This document shows, piece after piece, positions 48,456-56,814 of a stretch of 64,000 nucleotides of DNA. Position numbers and translations under genes: made by a program. The number at the start of each line of letters is the position of its first letter. Position 1 is the stretch's first letter. Location: NCBI RefSeq assembly GCF_000152745.1, contig NZ_CH672428.1, forward strand, positions 2,819,425 to 2,883,424, read 5' to 3'. This stretch comes from Oceanicaulis sp. HTCC2633. GTDB lineage: Bacteria > Pseudomonadota > Alphaproteobacteria > Caulobacterales > Maricaulaceae. The notes below the pieces were generated by a model. The model saw only the letters and a program-made list of their open reading frames with translations. It made no database searches and was not told the DNA's origin.

Positions 48456-48914
48456 ATGAGCCAGTCAGACCTGACCGTCCGCGCCGCGCGCCCCAAGGAT
48501 GCAGCGGCCATCGCCCGTCTGTCGCGAGAACTCAATGAGGTGGTGGGGGACTCCACCGAGCACTGCACACCAGAAAACATCAAGAGCACGCTGTTCGGTC
48601 AGGATGCGAGCTTTCATGTGCTGGTGGCCGTGCCGGCTGATGGCGAACCCATTGGCTATGCGGTGTGGCATGCCTATTACGACAGCGGACATGGCGGCGC
48701 CGGCGCCTGGCTGGCCGAGGTTTGCGTGGGCAAGGCCGGTCGCGGCGAGGGCGCCGGGCGTGCCCTGTTTGAAGCCGTCGTCGAGGATGTGCGCGAGAGC
48801 CCGGCGACCTTCCTGATGTGGACCAGTTCTGAAACCGAGGCCGCCGAGGCGCTCTATGAAAGCTCGGGCGGTTACGCCAAGCCTGTGCGCCGCTGGGAGC
48901 TCAACGGGCTCTGA
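48456..48914 (+). CDS. GNAT-family N-acetyltransferase
   Basis: A 152-residue acetyltransferase with a good ribosome site (AGGAG). Conserved motifs are VRAARPKDAAAIARLSRELN, the acetyl-CoA loop EVCVGKAGRGEGAGRALFEA (V-x-x-x-x-R-G-x-G-x-G/A variant) and the C-terminal ETEAAEALYESSGGYAK. The length and the N-terminal motif resemble spermidine/amino-acid acetyltransferases, but the substrate cannot be assigned. Confidence 0.88.
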   Translation: MSQSDLTVRAARPKDAAAIARLSRELNEVVGDSTEHCTPENIKSTLFGQDASFHVLVAVPADGEPIGYAVWHAYYDSGHGGAGAWLAEVCVGKAGRGEGAGRALFEAVVEDVRESPATFLMWTSSETEAAEALYESSGGYAKPVRRWELNGL

Positions 48915-48992
48915 ACAGGTTTTCAGACCTTGATGGACTGTCATTTGGGCGTGGGGCGATTACCCGATACGCTGAGCGCGACTGGGGGATTC

Positions 48993-50105
48993 ATGCTCAA
49001 AACCGCTTTGATCATGCTTACGCTGACGGCTCTGCCGGCTACCGCGCAGGAGCGGGCGACGCCGCATCTGGACGCTGTGGACGACGCCGTCGCGCCGATC
49101 ATGGAGGCGGGGCGGTTTCCAGCCGTTGTGGTGGCGGTGCTCGATCAGGGCGCCCCCGTGCATGTGGGCGAATATGGCTTTGCGAGCCTTGAGCACGCCG
49201 CGCCCGCTCGCGCTGACAGCGTGTTCGAGCTGGCCTCATTGACCAAGCATATGACGGCGCTGATGGTGCTCAGCCTGGCTGAGGAGGGGCATCTGTCGCT
49301 CGATGATCCGCTTTCGCGCTATGTCGAAGACACGCCGGAGGCCTGGTCCGCCATCACGATCAATCAGCTCCTGAGCCATATGGCCGGGCTGGCGCATCGA
49401 TTTGAGGCGCGGCCCGACGGTGAGTTCCAGATCGCCTACAGCACCGAGGACATGCTGGCGTCTGCCAGGTCGACCCCGATGGAATCGGAACCGGGGACCG
49501 ATTGGGGCTATTCGGATCAGGGCTATTTCCTGCTCGGACTCGTGATCGAAGAGGTGACACGCCAGTCTTTTGAAGCCGCCCTGCGTCAGCGTTTCTGGGC
49601 GCCGCTGGGCATGAGCCAGACACGCATGCTCGATCAGTCCGCCATCGTGCCCCATCGCGCGGAAGGCTATGGCGTTTATGAGGGTGAGCTGGCGCGCAAT
49701 CGCCGGGTCTGGCAGTTCGGCCTGACGTCGCATTTCGGCGTCACCTCCTCGCTTCAGGATCTCATGATCTGGGAGGCGGAGCTGGATGATCCGCAGGTGC
49801 TTGATCCTGACGTGATCGTGCAGGCCGCCGAAATCCAGCGCGCCTTTGATGCAGGCGATAGCTGCGAGCGCTGGGGCTATGCCCGCGGCTGGTGGAGCCA
49901 CGACGTCAACGGCCATCAGATCACCAGCCATGCCGGCTATTCGGGCACGGCCTATGTGCGCGACATGACGTCGGGGCAGTCGGTGATCGTGCTGACCAAT
50001 CGCGAGGATGGGGAAGGGTTGGTTTCCCCCATGGCCATCGCCTGGGCGGCGGGCCATGCCGCCGGGATGGACGTGCCCGAAAACGGTCTGACCTGCTGGC
50101 GCTAG
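48993..50105 (+). CDS. Serine hydrolase, class C beta-lactamase/PBP4-like fold
   Basis: A 370-residue exported enzyme with a signal peptide (MLKTALIMLTLTALPATAQE). The nucleophile is in the SxxK motif of FELASLTKHMTALM. The second motif is YSD (WGYSDQGYFLLG) in place of YxN, and the third is SHAGYSGTAYV (HxG). These are typical of the broad beta-lactamase-related esterase/peptidase family. It is unlikely to be a true beta-lactamase. It follows the acetyltransferase gene by 78 bp on the same strand. Confidence 0.88.
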   Translation: MLKTALIMLTLTALPATAQERATPHLDAVDDAVAPIMEAGRFPAVVVAVLDQGAPVHVGEYGFASLEHAAPARADSVFELASLTKHMTALMVLSLAEEGHLSLDDPLSRYVEDTPEAWSAITINQLLSHMAGLAHRFEARPDGEFQIAYSTEDMLASARSTPMESEPGTDWGYSDQGYFLLGLVIEEVTRQSFEAALRQRFWAPLGMSQTRMLDQSAIVPHRAEGYGVYEGELARNRRVWQFGLTSHFGVTSSLQDLMIWEAELDDPQVLDPDVIVQAAEIQRAFDAGDSCERWGYARGWWSHDVNGHQITSHAGYSGTAYVRDMTSGQSVIVLTNREDGEGLVSPMAIAWAAGHAAGMDVPENGLTCWR

Positions 50106-50109
50106 CGCT

Positions 50110-50958
50110 CTAGCCGCAGCACGTGCCGCTGGACGGCGCGTGCGGGGAGGGGAGCTCGAACGGATTGCCGGTTGTCTTGCAGCAGGCGCTGCTGGCGCCA
50201 GCCGGACGCAGCTCGACGGTGGCGGAGACGAATTTGAGGCCGTCGAGCTTCGCGATCAGCGCCTCATCGGTGATCGCCAGCGGGCGGTGATCGACGAGAT
50301 CGGGCGCCTCAAAACCGCTCTCCCTGGTGATGGTAAGGAAGTCGGTCCAGGCCAGCGCGCCCGCCAGGCATTCTCCGTACAGGATCGGGTCTGTGCGCAG
50401 CTCGGCGGGCACTTCGCGCTCGGCATAGACATCGGCGAAATGCATCACGCCATCGGGCTTCAGCAGATGGCGAACGCCGTTAAACACGGCAGGTTTGTCG
50501 GTGGAGAGGTTGATCACGCAATTGGAGATCACGAGATCAAAGCTCGACGGTTCGAGATCGAGCTGATCGAGCTCCTCGATATAGCCCTTGAGGAAGCGGG
50601 TGTTGGGCTTGGCGTAGCCGAAGCGCTCGGCGTGCCAGGCTTCATGCTCAAGCGCGACCTTGAGCTGATTGTCGGTCATGTCGACGCCGACGACCTCGCC
50701 GGTCTCGCCCACAAGCTGGGCCAGCAGGAACACGTCCCGGCCCGTGCCGCAGCCCAGATCGAGAATGCGTTTTCCCGCAAGGCCTTCGGGGGCGATCAGA
50801 CCGCAGCCATAATACTTGCTGGCGACCTCGGGGTGGATGTGTGTCAGAGCCTCGAGGATATGCGGTTCCGGGGTGGAGATCTCGCAGCAGGCGTCCGATT
50901 TCAGATCGCCGCTCGACTGCAGCACATCGCCGTAATAATCCCGAACCTGATCGCGCAT
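50110..50958 (-). CDS. arsM: Arsenite S-adenosylmethionine methyltransferase-like protein
   Basis: A 282-residue SAM methyltransferase. The opening DYYGDVLQSSGDLKSDACCE, SAM motif ILDLGCGTGRDVFLLAQLVG, Cys in VISNCVINLSTDKPAVF and GECLAGAL match the As(III) methyltransferase family, where three conserved cysteines bind arsenite. Known members methylate arsenite to volatile or less retained species. The C-terminus is Cys-rich (SSACCK, TCCG). No arsR or arsB neighbour is present, so an arsenic role is likely but not shown by context. Confidence 0.82.
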   Translation of the reverse strand: MRDQVRDYYGDVLQSSGDLKSDACCEISTPEPHILEALTHIHPEVASKYYGCGLIAPEGLAGKRILDLGCGTGRDVFLLAQLVGETGEVVGVDMTDNQLKVALEHEAWHAERFGYAKPNTRFLKGYIEELDQLDLEPSSFDLVISNCVINLSTDKPAVFNGVRHLLKPDGVMHFADVYAEREVPAELRTDPILYGECLAGALAWTDFLTITRESGFEAPDLVDHRPLAITDEALIAKLDGLKFVSATVELRPAGASSACCKTTGNPFELPSPHAPSSGTCCG

Positions 50959-51053
50959 GATGACCCTCGATTGTCTGTGTGCGGCCGGACTGTTTCAGAT
51001 TTCAGGCGGTCGGTCGATACACGGAATGGTGAAACCGAAGAGAGGCTGCACGT

Positions 51054-51476
51054 ATGGCTCAGCACACGCTTGAGATCGAGACCCGCGGGCCGGGGCTTTA
51101 CGAATTCACGCGCGAGGCGCAGCGCTTTGTGGCGGCGTCCGGCGCAGACGAAGCGCTTCTGACCTGTTTCGTGCGCCATACCTCGGCACCGGTGGTGATC
51201 CAGGAGAACGCGGACCCGGATGTTCAGCGCGATCTGCAGGCATTCTTCTCGCGTCTGGTTCCGCGGTCTGACGAGCCGTCCATGAGCTGGCTGAGCCACA
51301 CCACCGAGGGGCCTGACGACATGCCCGCCCATATCAAGTCCGCCCTGACCGCGTCTTCGGTGGGCGTGCCGGTCAGCGGCGGCCGGTTGATGCTCGGAAC
51401 CTGGCAGGGGCTCTACCTGTTCGAGCATCGCGACCGGCCGCATGTCCGGCAGATGGTGCTGCACCTGTCGGTCTAG
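51054..51476 (+). CDS. YjbQ-family protein (UPF0047)
   Basis: A 140-residue protein with the family hallmarks TCFVRHTSAPVVIQENADPD, the metal-binding-like H in MSWLSHTTEGPDDMPAHIKS and GRLMLGTWQGLYLFEHRD. Members have been linked to weak thiamine phosphate synthase activity, but the physiological role is unclear. It overlaps the convergent DUF4349 gene by 4 bp at its 3' end. Confidence 0.9.
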   Translation: MAQHTLEIETRGPGLYEFTREAQRFVAASGADEALLTCFVRHTSAPVVIQENADPDVQRDLQAFFSRLVPRSDEPSMSWLSHTTEGPDDMPAHIKSALTASSVGVPVSGGRLMLGTWQGLYLFEHRDRPHVRQMVLHLSV

Positions 51477-52411
51477 CCGGCGGCTTTCTTCCGGCGCAGC
51501 AGGCGGCGGAAGCCGATGATGACGCCGGAGATCACCGGCACCGCGATCACCAGCCAGGGCAGGGCGCCGGCGAGGAACAGGATCAGGCTGGCCACAGATT
51601 CGGCGAAGACATCGCCCATCTCCTTGAACGCGCGACCGATCGGGTTGAAGGTTTCGGGCTCCACCACCTGGCGCTCGGCCTGGTAGTTCAGCGTCAGCAG
51701 GGAGGTGTCCACGCGCTGGCGCAGGGCGGCGAGGACGCTGGCCTGCGCATCAAGATCAGCCTGCACATTCGCCAGTTCCCGCTCGACGGCCAAGAGGTCA
51801 GACAGATCCCCGTCACGGGTTTCCAGCAGCTGCTGCAGCCGGTCGCGCAGGGTGGTCTGGGCCTGAACGCGGGCGGCGGTGTCGACAATGCGCGTGGTCA
51901 GATCCTCGACCGAGGTCTGGTCGGACAGCACCTGGCCGCCCAGCTCTTCGGCCTCGGTTTCAAGCCCGGCGCGGAATTCGACGATCCAGTCCGGCGCGGC
52001 GCGCAATTGCAGATAGGCGCTGGGGCGCGGCCCGTCCGCATTGTTGACCTGGGCGCGGATCACCTGACAGGTGGCGGGCCCGGCGTTCTGGCAGGCCTCC
52101 ACATGGGCGGCATGGGCGCCGCCCAGAATGTCGGCGGGCAGCTCGAGGCTGGTCTGGTAGGTATAGGCCAGCAGCGGCCCTTGAGCCGCCTCCGTAGCGC
52201 CGTCAGGGCGCTGGACCCGGCTGCCCGAGACCGTGATCTCGTCCGCGCTGGCGCGCATCCGGGCGGCGGGGGGCGGCGGCGCCGGTTCAGGGGCGGCCTC
52301 CCGGATCGCGTATTCGGTGGAGGCGCCGCCCGAGACGGGCCGGTTCGCCTCTTCGCCACAGCCTGTCAGAACAAGGCTTGCGGCCATTAGTAATCCCGCT
52401 TCACGCCACAT
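51473..52411 (-). CDS. DUF4349 lipoprotein with coiled coil and C-terminal helix
   Basis: A 312-residue envelope protein. The lipobox is in MWREAGLLMAASLVLTGCGE. A Pro-rich linker (APEPAPPPPAARMRAS) follows, then the DUF4349 region with the long coiled coil TRIVDTAARVQAQTTLRDRL and VERELANVQADLDAQASVLA. A C-terminal helix (FLAGALPWLVIAVPVISGVI) is followed by a basic end. ATG 52411 is taken because GAGGGG lies 6 bp upstream. Function unknown; the topology suggests it spans from the outer leaflet anchor to the inner membrane. Confidence 0.82.
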   Translation of the reverse strand: MWREAGLLMAASLVLTGCGEEANRPVSGGASTEYAIREAAPEPAPPPPAARMRASADEITVSGSRVQRPDGATEAAQGPLLAYTYQTSLELPADILGGAHAAHVEACQNAGPATCQVIRAQVNNADGPRPSAYLQLRAAPDWIVEFRAGLETEAEELGGQVLSDQTSVEDLTTRIVDTAARVQAQTTLRDRLQQLLETRDGDLSDLLAVERELANVQADLDAQASVLAALRQRVDTSLLTLNYQAERQVVEPETFNPIGRAFKEMGDVFAESVASLILFLAGALPWLVIAVPVISGVIIGFRRLLRRKKAAG

Positions 52412-52633
52412 GGTCATCCCCTCATATTGGCCCGGTTTCACCCTATCATGCGCAGGGCGAACCTGAACCAGTCTTGAAGCGCGTGAGGCGATTTTGAGGC
52501 GCGGCCCTGTCCGCCCCGAGGCGAAGGGGCGCAGCTTGCCGCTTCAGTTGGGCGATGCGTCCGCGCCCCAGTTTGCTAGTCTTCGCCAAAGCGCGATCCT
52601 CCGATTCGCGCCCCGCCTGCCAAGGAGCTCGCC

Positions 52634-52930
52634 ATGACCACCGCCCCGCTCGGCTCGAAAGCCAATCCCAGCCAGTATGACTGCCTGCCGGATCTTGCCG
52701 AGGACGAACCCTATTTCGTCATCCGCGCCGATGACCCGCTGGCCAACGCCCTGGTCGAGCTGCACGCCTATATCGGCGCGGGGCAAGCGGGCGCCGCGCA
52801 CAACAAGCTCGCCGAGATCATGGAATTGACCCGCGAACAGCCGCCGCGCCCCGCCGGCAGCCCGAAATACCGCGAAACCTTCGCCATCTCCCTGTCCATG
52901 GAAGCCTGGCGCGGCAAACACCCCAAATAA
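52634..52930 (+). CDS. Hypothetical protein, 98 aa
   Basis: A small soluble protein with AAGGAG 6 bp before ATG 52634. It contains a helical central part (DPLANALVELHAYIGAGQAG, AAHNKLAEIMELTREQ) and no signal or membrane segment. No family recognised. A hairpin (52951-52973) follows the stop by 20 bp. Composition is like that of the surrounding chromosome. Confidence 0.6.
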   Translation: MTTAPLGSKANPSQYDCLPDLAEDEPYFVIRADDPLANALVELHAYIGAGQAGAAHNKLAEIMELTREQPPRPAGSPKYRETFAISLSMEAWRGKHPK

Positions 52931-52950
52931 GCCCGACCGCGCGGACTTAT

Positions 52951-53052
52951 CCCCCGTGCGAGTCGCATGGGGGTGACTCCTCCTACGACGACTACCATTC
53001 GGCTCTCATCCGGGCTCTCAGGACTCGCGCGACTCCGATACCGGAGTCGCGC
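52951..53052. terminator. Two GC-rich hairpins after the 98-aa protein gene
   Basis: CCCCC (52951-52955) pairs with GGGGG (52969-52973) around GTGCGAGTCGCAT. Further on, GCGCGACTCCG (53027-53037) and CGGAGTCGCGC (53042-53052) make a perfect 11-bp stem with loop ATAC. The first is a likely terminator without a T-run. The second is isolated and may belong to a structured RNA. Confidence 0.4.
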
Positions 53053-53259
53053 CGCCTCGCCTTTACCTACCAACCCTGAGAAAGAACCGGGCGGAGTCTA
53101 GGCGCGGTTGCGGGGGAGGGGGATGAGTTAAAACTTGAGAGCTGAATTCCTGGGCGAGCAAAGCGATGACCCGGGACCTCCCTCCGCTTGAAGCGCCCTG
53201 TTTTGCACGAGGCCCCGGCTCTGCGCTGCGCTTGGCCGGGGTTTCACTCACATACCCCC

Positions 53260-53668
53260 GTCATTCACCGGTATATCCGGTGAATCCATGCCGTGACCTT
53301 TGATCCAACCAACCGGCATGGATCCCCCGCATGAAGCGGGGGATGACAGGATTGAGCCTTTAGAGATCGTCATCCTGACGAAGGCCGGGACCCGGAGACC
53401 ATCCAGCGTTGCGCATCCGGCGCTGGACCCCGGTCTTCACCGGGGAAGAGAATAATACCTCGGTCCTCGGACTTGATCCGGGGACCCATACCTAGCCGAG
53501 CCGCCGCATGGGCCTCCGGGTCAAGCCCGAAGGCCGAGAGGCTGGGGGCACGCTTTCCAACAGTCCCACCGGTCATCCCGGCCTTGAGCCGGGATCTGCT
53601 GAAGGCGTCTCTGTGATCAGAACAGAGTGGTTTCGGTAGATCCCGGATCGCTTCGCGTCCGGGATGGC
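53260..53668. repeat. Second mosaic of palindromic units (D, F/C, A, B)
   Basis: Four units repeat the types seen at 6.5-8.3 kb. Type D is 53260-53347 (GTCATTCACCGG to CGGGGGATGAC), type F/C is 53369-53450 (GTCATCCTGACGAAGG), type A is 53458-53541 (CCTCGGTCCTCGGAC to CCGAAGGCCGAGAGG) and type B is 53572-53668 (GTCATCCCGGCCTTGAGC to GCGTCCGGGATGGC). They fill most of the 1-kb gap between the 98-aa gene and the 253-aa gene. The remaining 53053-53259 and 53669-53943 hold nothing coding; the latter is AT-richer. Confidence 0.75.
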
Positions 53669-53943
53669 GAAGGAGCGGAAATAAGTGATTATAAGTCCCG
53701 CCGTCAGGCCCTTATTATTTTAATCACAATATTTCAGTTGCTTGGGCTGAGGCGTGGCGCGTGAGTGACGCCGCGAGTGCGGCTTGTGTAACGCGAGAAT
53801 TTGCAGTCAGGTGTCAGCTGTACTTGCTTTTCCTTAACGCGATGGCGACTGTCGAAATTCCGGCCCCATCTTGTCTATAATTGAGATGTGGTCGTCGCGA
53901 TTCATATCTATCCGACCGATAAGTAGAGGGAGCAATCGCGTTC

Positions 53944-54705
53944 ATGAGTGACGGGCACGAACAGGGTCACTTGTCCTCTCGTTGGACAGGAATAGTAGGA
54001 AGCGCTGACCGTATTTACTTTATCGGCTTGATAGTTGGCGCAGTCTCAATTGTCGGGTGGTTTGTAGCGTCCGTTGTGGCGCCGCAGGAATTCGTCCCGA
54101 ACGTAATTACCGAGTTCTTCGGGATCGCCCTTGAAGTTTCTCTTATCGTGACGCTGTTGGATTGGTTGTCTGCACGCAGAGAGAGGAAAAAGTGGGAGAA
54201 GGCAACGCATTTGGTGACTGATGATATCGTTCACCATTTGCATTGGACGCTAAACGTTGTTGAAGAATTTGAAGTCGCGTTACGTGCTCACTCAGGCAAG
54301 TCAGATGGTTCGCTGCCTTATAACTGGTGGGACTTGGGAAACTCGGCTGATTGGACAAAAAAAGAAGGCCGCTCCATCGCGACACAGCATCTTGGAGCCT
54401 TGGCGATAGCGCCGGAATATTCTTTCCTGCTGGCGCAAACAACCGAGTTATGCGGGGCTATTGAGTCTGCTTGCGACCAAGTTGTAGGGTCAAATTGCAC
54501 TCCGTTCGATTTAGAGTTTCAGTTCGAGAATATTTGTGCGGTTAGTTTGCGCCTCAGAGATATTTGCAAGGCAAGCGTTCCCTATGCTGAATTTGATAAT
54601 ACGTGGTCTAATCATTTGATGAAGCGCGCCGAAGCGATGCGTGAGCGCTGGGATGTGCTTCTTGAAGATTTTCACGAAGAATATTCCGCTCGCGAGGTGC
54701 GCTAG
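53944..54705 (+). CDS. Unassigned two-helix membrane protein with cytoplasmic domain
   Basis: A 253-residue protein. Two helices near the N-terminus (IYFIGLIVGAVSIVGWFVAS and FFGIALEVSLIVTLLDWL) are followed by about 170 cytoplasmic, mostly helical residues (LVTDDIVHHLHWTLNVVEEF, FENICAVSLRLRDICKASVP). No family recognised. GC content is lower than that of neighbours, and the gene lies between a repeat mosaic and panD, so it is probably an acquired accessory gene. A weak purine-rich site (AGAGGGAGCAATCGCGTTC) precedes ATG 53944. Confidence 0.65.
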   Translation: MSDGHEQGHLSSRWTGIVGSADRIYFIGLIVGAVSIVGWFVASVVAPQEFVPNVITEFFGIALEVSLIVTLLDWLSARRERKKWEKATHLVTDDIVHHLHWTLNVVEEFEVALRAHSGKSDGSLPYNWWDLGNSADWTKKEGRSIATQHLGALAIAPEYSFLLAQTTELCGAIESACDQVVGSNCTPFDLEFQFENICAVSLRLRDICKASVPYAEFDNTWSNHLMKRAEAMRERWDVLLEDFHEEYSAREVR

Positions 54706-54886
54706 GACGAATAGAGACAGCGTCCGAAAACAAACATTTCTGGGAGGCTCATTGAGCAATTTGCCAGAGGCTATCGAAGGCATGAATTTCAACCTCAATA
54801 TGCCTCCTGAAATGTCCGCTTCCGGGATAGAGCAACCAAGGCCCCCCAAAGCCACCCCCTACCCAAACACCCCCTTAATCCCCACA

Positions 54887-54900
54887 TGACAAATATGTCA
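54887..54900. promoter_or_regulatory. Short dyad upstream of panD
   Basis: TGACAAATATGTCA has perfect 5-bp arms around AATA and lies 77 bp before the panD start. It could be a regulator site within the panD promoter region. No regulator is assigned. Confidence 0.3.
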
Positions 54901-54976
54901 GTGCGAAACGGGTGTTTTTTCCGGCGCGATGGAGTATATCGCACTGCAGCACACTCATGTTCATGACGAGGGCGGA

Positions 54977-55363
54977 ATGCAACTCACCATGATGAAGACC
55001 AAGCTTCACCGCGCGGCGGTGACGCAGGCGGACCTTCACTATGAAGGCTCCATCTCCATCGACCAGGACCTGCTGGATGCGGCGGGCATACTGGTCAATG
55101 AGCAGGTGGATGTCCTGAACATCAACAATGGCCAGCGCTTCACGACCTACGCCATCTCGGCCCCGCGCGGCTCGAAGATGTTCGGGATCAATGGCGCCGC
55201 AGCGCGCCTGGCGCAGCCGGGCGACCGCATCATCGTGGTGGGCTATGCGGGCATGGCGGCGGAAGAAGCGCGCCAGTTCGTCCCCACGGTCGTGCTGCTC
55301 GATGAGAACAATGACGTGGTCAGCGTCGAGGAAGGCTCGGGCCGCAAGCTGGATGCAGCTTAG
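54977..55363 (+). CDS. panD: Aspartate 1-decarboxylase proenzyme
   Basis: A 128-residue pyruvoyl enzyme that makes beta-alanine for pantothenate and CoA. Self-cleavage occurs at Gly-Ser in [13 protein letters not shown], which creates the pyruvoyl group; the start [16 protein letters not shown] matches the family. [19 protein letters not shown] and [18 protein letters not shown] are also conserved. ATG 54977 has a purine-rich site (GAGGGCGGA) just upstream. It is an isolated gene, followed by a repeat and a strong terminator. Confidence 0.95.
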   Translation: MQLTMMKTKLHRAAVTQADLHYEGSISIDQDLLDAAGILVNEQVDVLNINNGQRFTTYAISAPRGSKMFGINGAAARLAQPGDRIIVVGYAGMAAEEARQFVPTVVLLDENNDVVSVEEGSGRKLDAA

Positions 55364-55378
55364 GCGGTTTTTTGCGGG

Positions 55379-55427
55379 GCGCTTTTTCGAACGGTAAAAC
55401 CGGTCCCCACTTTTACTGAAAAAGCGC
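55379..55427. repeat. AAAACCGG-type palindromic repeat, copy 1
   Basis: GCGCTTTTTCG...GAAAAAGCGC arms enclose GGTAAAACCGGTCCCCACTT. This is a diverged copy of the element found twice at 55517-55630, and resembles a repeat common in intergenic regions of Rhizobiales and other alphaproteobacteria. It lies directly after panD. Confidence 0.65.
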
Positions 55428-55448
55428 CTGCCTCGTTATATCAAAAGT

Positions 55449-55481
55449 AAAACGCCCCGCCGGGATCCGGCGGGGCGTTTT
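55449..55481. terminator. Strong bidirectional terminator between panD and cheZ
   Basis: AAAACGCCCCGCCGG (55449-55463) pairs perfectly over 15 bp with CCGGCGGGGCGTTTT (55467-55481), with loop GAT. It has A-runs and T-runs on both sides, which suits the convergent genes on either side. Confidence 0.9.
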
Positions 55482-55516
55482 GCATGCGCTCAGGGGGAGT
55501 GCATGAAGGTCTGTTT

Positions 55517-55630
55517 CTGGTCGCTTTTCCGAACCACAAAACCGGTTCCCACTTTTGTTGGAAAAGCTCTGATGTCTCTGGTCGCTTTTCCGAACCACAA
55601 AACCGGTTCCCACTTTTGTTGGAAAAGCTC
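55517..55630. repeat. Two identical 53-bp palindromic repeats, copies 2 and 3
   Basis: Identical copies lie at 55517-55569 and 55578-55630, with 8 bp between them. Each begins CTGGTCGCTTTTCCGAACCA, has the core AAAACCGGTTCCCACTTTTG and ends GGAAAAGCTC. Arms GCTTTTCC/GGAAAAGC and the AACCGGTT centre allow hairpins. Copy 3 abuts the cheZ stop codon. The perfect identity shows a recent tandem duplication. Confidence 0.8.
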
Positions 55631-56299
55631 CTAGTCGAACAGGGCGTCGATCGCGTCCTGATCCATCGCCAGCAGGTCGTCCACATTGGTCTGGTCCGTC
55701 TCCGGGCCGCCAATGGCGGGACCGTTGAGGTGGAGCTTGGCCTTGCGTTCTTCCTCGGCCTTCTCGTTGGCCGTGGCTTCGGCGTCGTTCACGCCCATGG
55801 TCTGAGCGAAGCGGGCCACGCGCTCCTCGATATGCTTGAGCGAGCTGACCACCTTGGACACGCGCTGACCGGTGAGGTCCTGGAAGGAGCACGCCTCGAT
55901 GATCTTCGTCATCGCGTCGCTGACTTCCATCTTGTAGGCGTCCAGATCGTCGGTCTCGCTGATCATGAGCGCTTCAGCCTCGCTCATGATGGTCTCGGTC
56001 GCCCGTTCGGTGTCGGCGATCAGCGCTTCCAGTTCGGCGCCCGCGCCCGGAAGCCGGGATTCGCGGATGTCGTTGGGGCGCAGATGGGCGATTTCATCAC
56101 GGGTTTTCGCGATGTACTCGGCGATGGAGTTGAATTCGGCGTGGATCGACTTGTCCAGCGACCCGAAAAACATCTGCATGGTGTCGGTGAGCTGCTGCGC
56201 CATGCGCAACACCTCGATCAGCTGCACGTTTTCGAGATCGGAAACCTTTACCGACTCCAGAGACTGGCGTACGCGTGCGGCGACTTCTGCGGCAGGCAT
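55631..56299 (-). CDS. cheZ: CheZ-like chemotaxis phosphatase
   Basis: A 222-residue helical protein of the CheZ family, which dephosphorylates CheY-P. The long helical hairpin carries the catalytic-type segment SFQDLTGQRVSKVVSSLKHI (Gln in DLTGQ). The acidic C-terminal peptide DDLLAMDQDAIDALFD is the CheY-binding tail. ATG 56299 is preceded by AAGGAAG; an upstream extension is not conserved. It follows a CheY-type gene by 93 bp on the same strand, its likely substrate. Confidence 0.88.
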   Translation of the reverse strand: MPAAEVAARVRQSLESVKVSDLENVQLIEVLRMAQQLTDTMQMFFGSLDKSIHAEFNSIAEYIAKTRDEIAHLRPNDIRESRLPGAGAELEALIADTERATETIMSEAEALMISETDDLDAYKMEVSDAMTKIIEACSFQDLTGQRVSKVVSSLKHIEERVARFAQTMGVNDAEATANEKAEEERKAKLHLNGPAIGGPETDQTNVDDLLAMDQDAIDALFD

Positions 56300-56392
56300 G
56301 TCGGTCTTCCTTTCAATCCAGCCCTTGCGGGAATTACATCGGACCGTCCCTAATGAGCCGTTAGCCATAGGGGCGGCGCGGGCTCTCCCGGC

Positions 56393-56779
56393 CTAGAACT
56401 CGCCGATGACGGCGGTCATCTTGGCTTTCAGCGTGCCGGCGTTGAACGGCTTGACGATGTAATTGTTCACACCCGCCTTTTTCGCCGCGATCACGTTCTC
56501 GGTCTTGGATTCCGCCGTGACCATGATGAAGGGGGTCGCCTTGGTCGATTCGTCTGCCCGCACTTTCTGCAGCAGCTCGTAACCGGTCATCGGCTCCATG
56601 TTCCAGTCAGAGATGACCAGACCATATTTCTTCTTCTTCATCTTCTCGAACGCTTCGGTCCCGTCCGAAGCCTCGTCCACATTCTCGAACCCGATCTGCT
56701 TGAGCAGGTTCTTGATAATGCGAACCATGGTTTTGTAATCGTCCACCACCAGGATCGGCATCGTCATTTCGACCGCCAT
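56393..56779 (-). CDS. cheY: CheY-type chemotaxis response regulator
   Basis: A 128-residue single receiver domain: ILVVDDYKTMVRIIKNLLKQ, phospho-acceptor Asp in LVISDWNMEPMTGYELLQKV, the MVTAES switch Thr and the NNYIVKPFNAGTL lysine are all in place. The DWNMEPM acceptor loop is typical of true CheY proteins. Start 56779 has GGAGGAAGGG just upstream. Paired with the cheZ gene downstream, it probably sets flagellar motor rotation; the rest of the chemotaxis cluster is not in the window. Confidence 0.92.
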   Translation of the reverse strand: MAVEMTMPILVVDDYKTMVRIIKNLLKQIGFENVDEASDGTEAFEKMKKKKYGLVISDWNMEPMTGYELLQKVRADESTKATPFIMVTAESKTENVIAAKKAGVNNYIVKPFNAGTLKAKMTAVIGEF

Positions 56780-56814
56780 GACCCTTCCTCCATCCAATTA
56801 ACGACCATAAGGAC

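Noticed and set aside
48993-50105. Serine hydrolase considered as a beta-lactamase controlled by the BlaI-like gene
   Set aside because: The second motif is YSD rather than YxN, and the genes are about 18 kb apart.
54752-54889. Possible 45-codon gene starting at TTG with GGGAGG upstream
   Set aside because: The ribosome site is good but the start is TTG and the product is a Pro-rich tail with no structure; too weak to list.
55517-55630. Two identical direct repeats considered as a CRISPR fragment
   Set aside because: Only two units with an 8-bp spacer, palindromic and AACCGGTT-centred; no cas genes. They are intergenic repeats.
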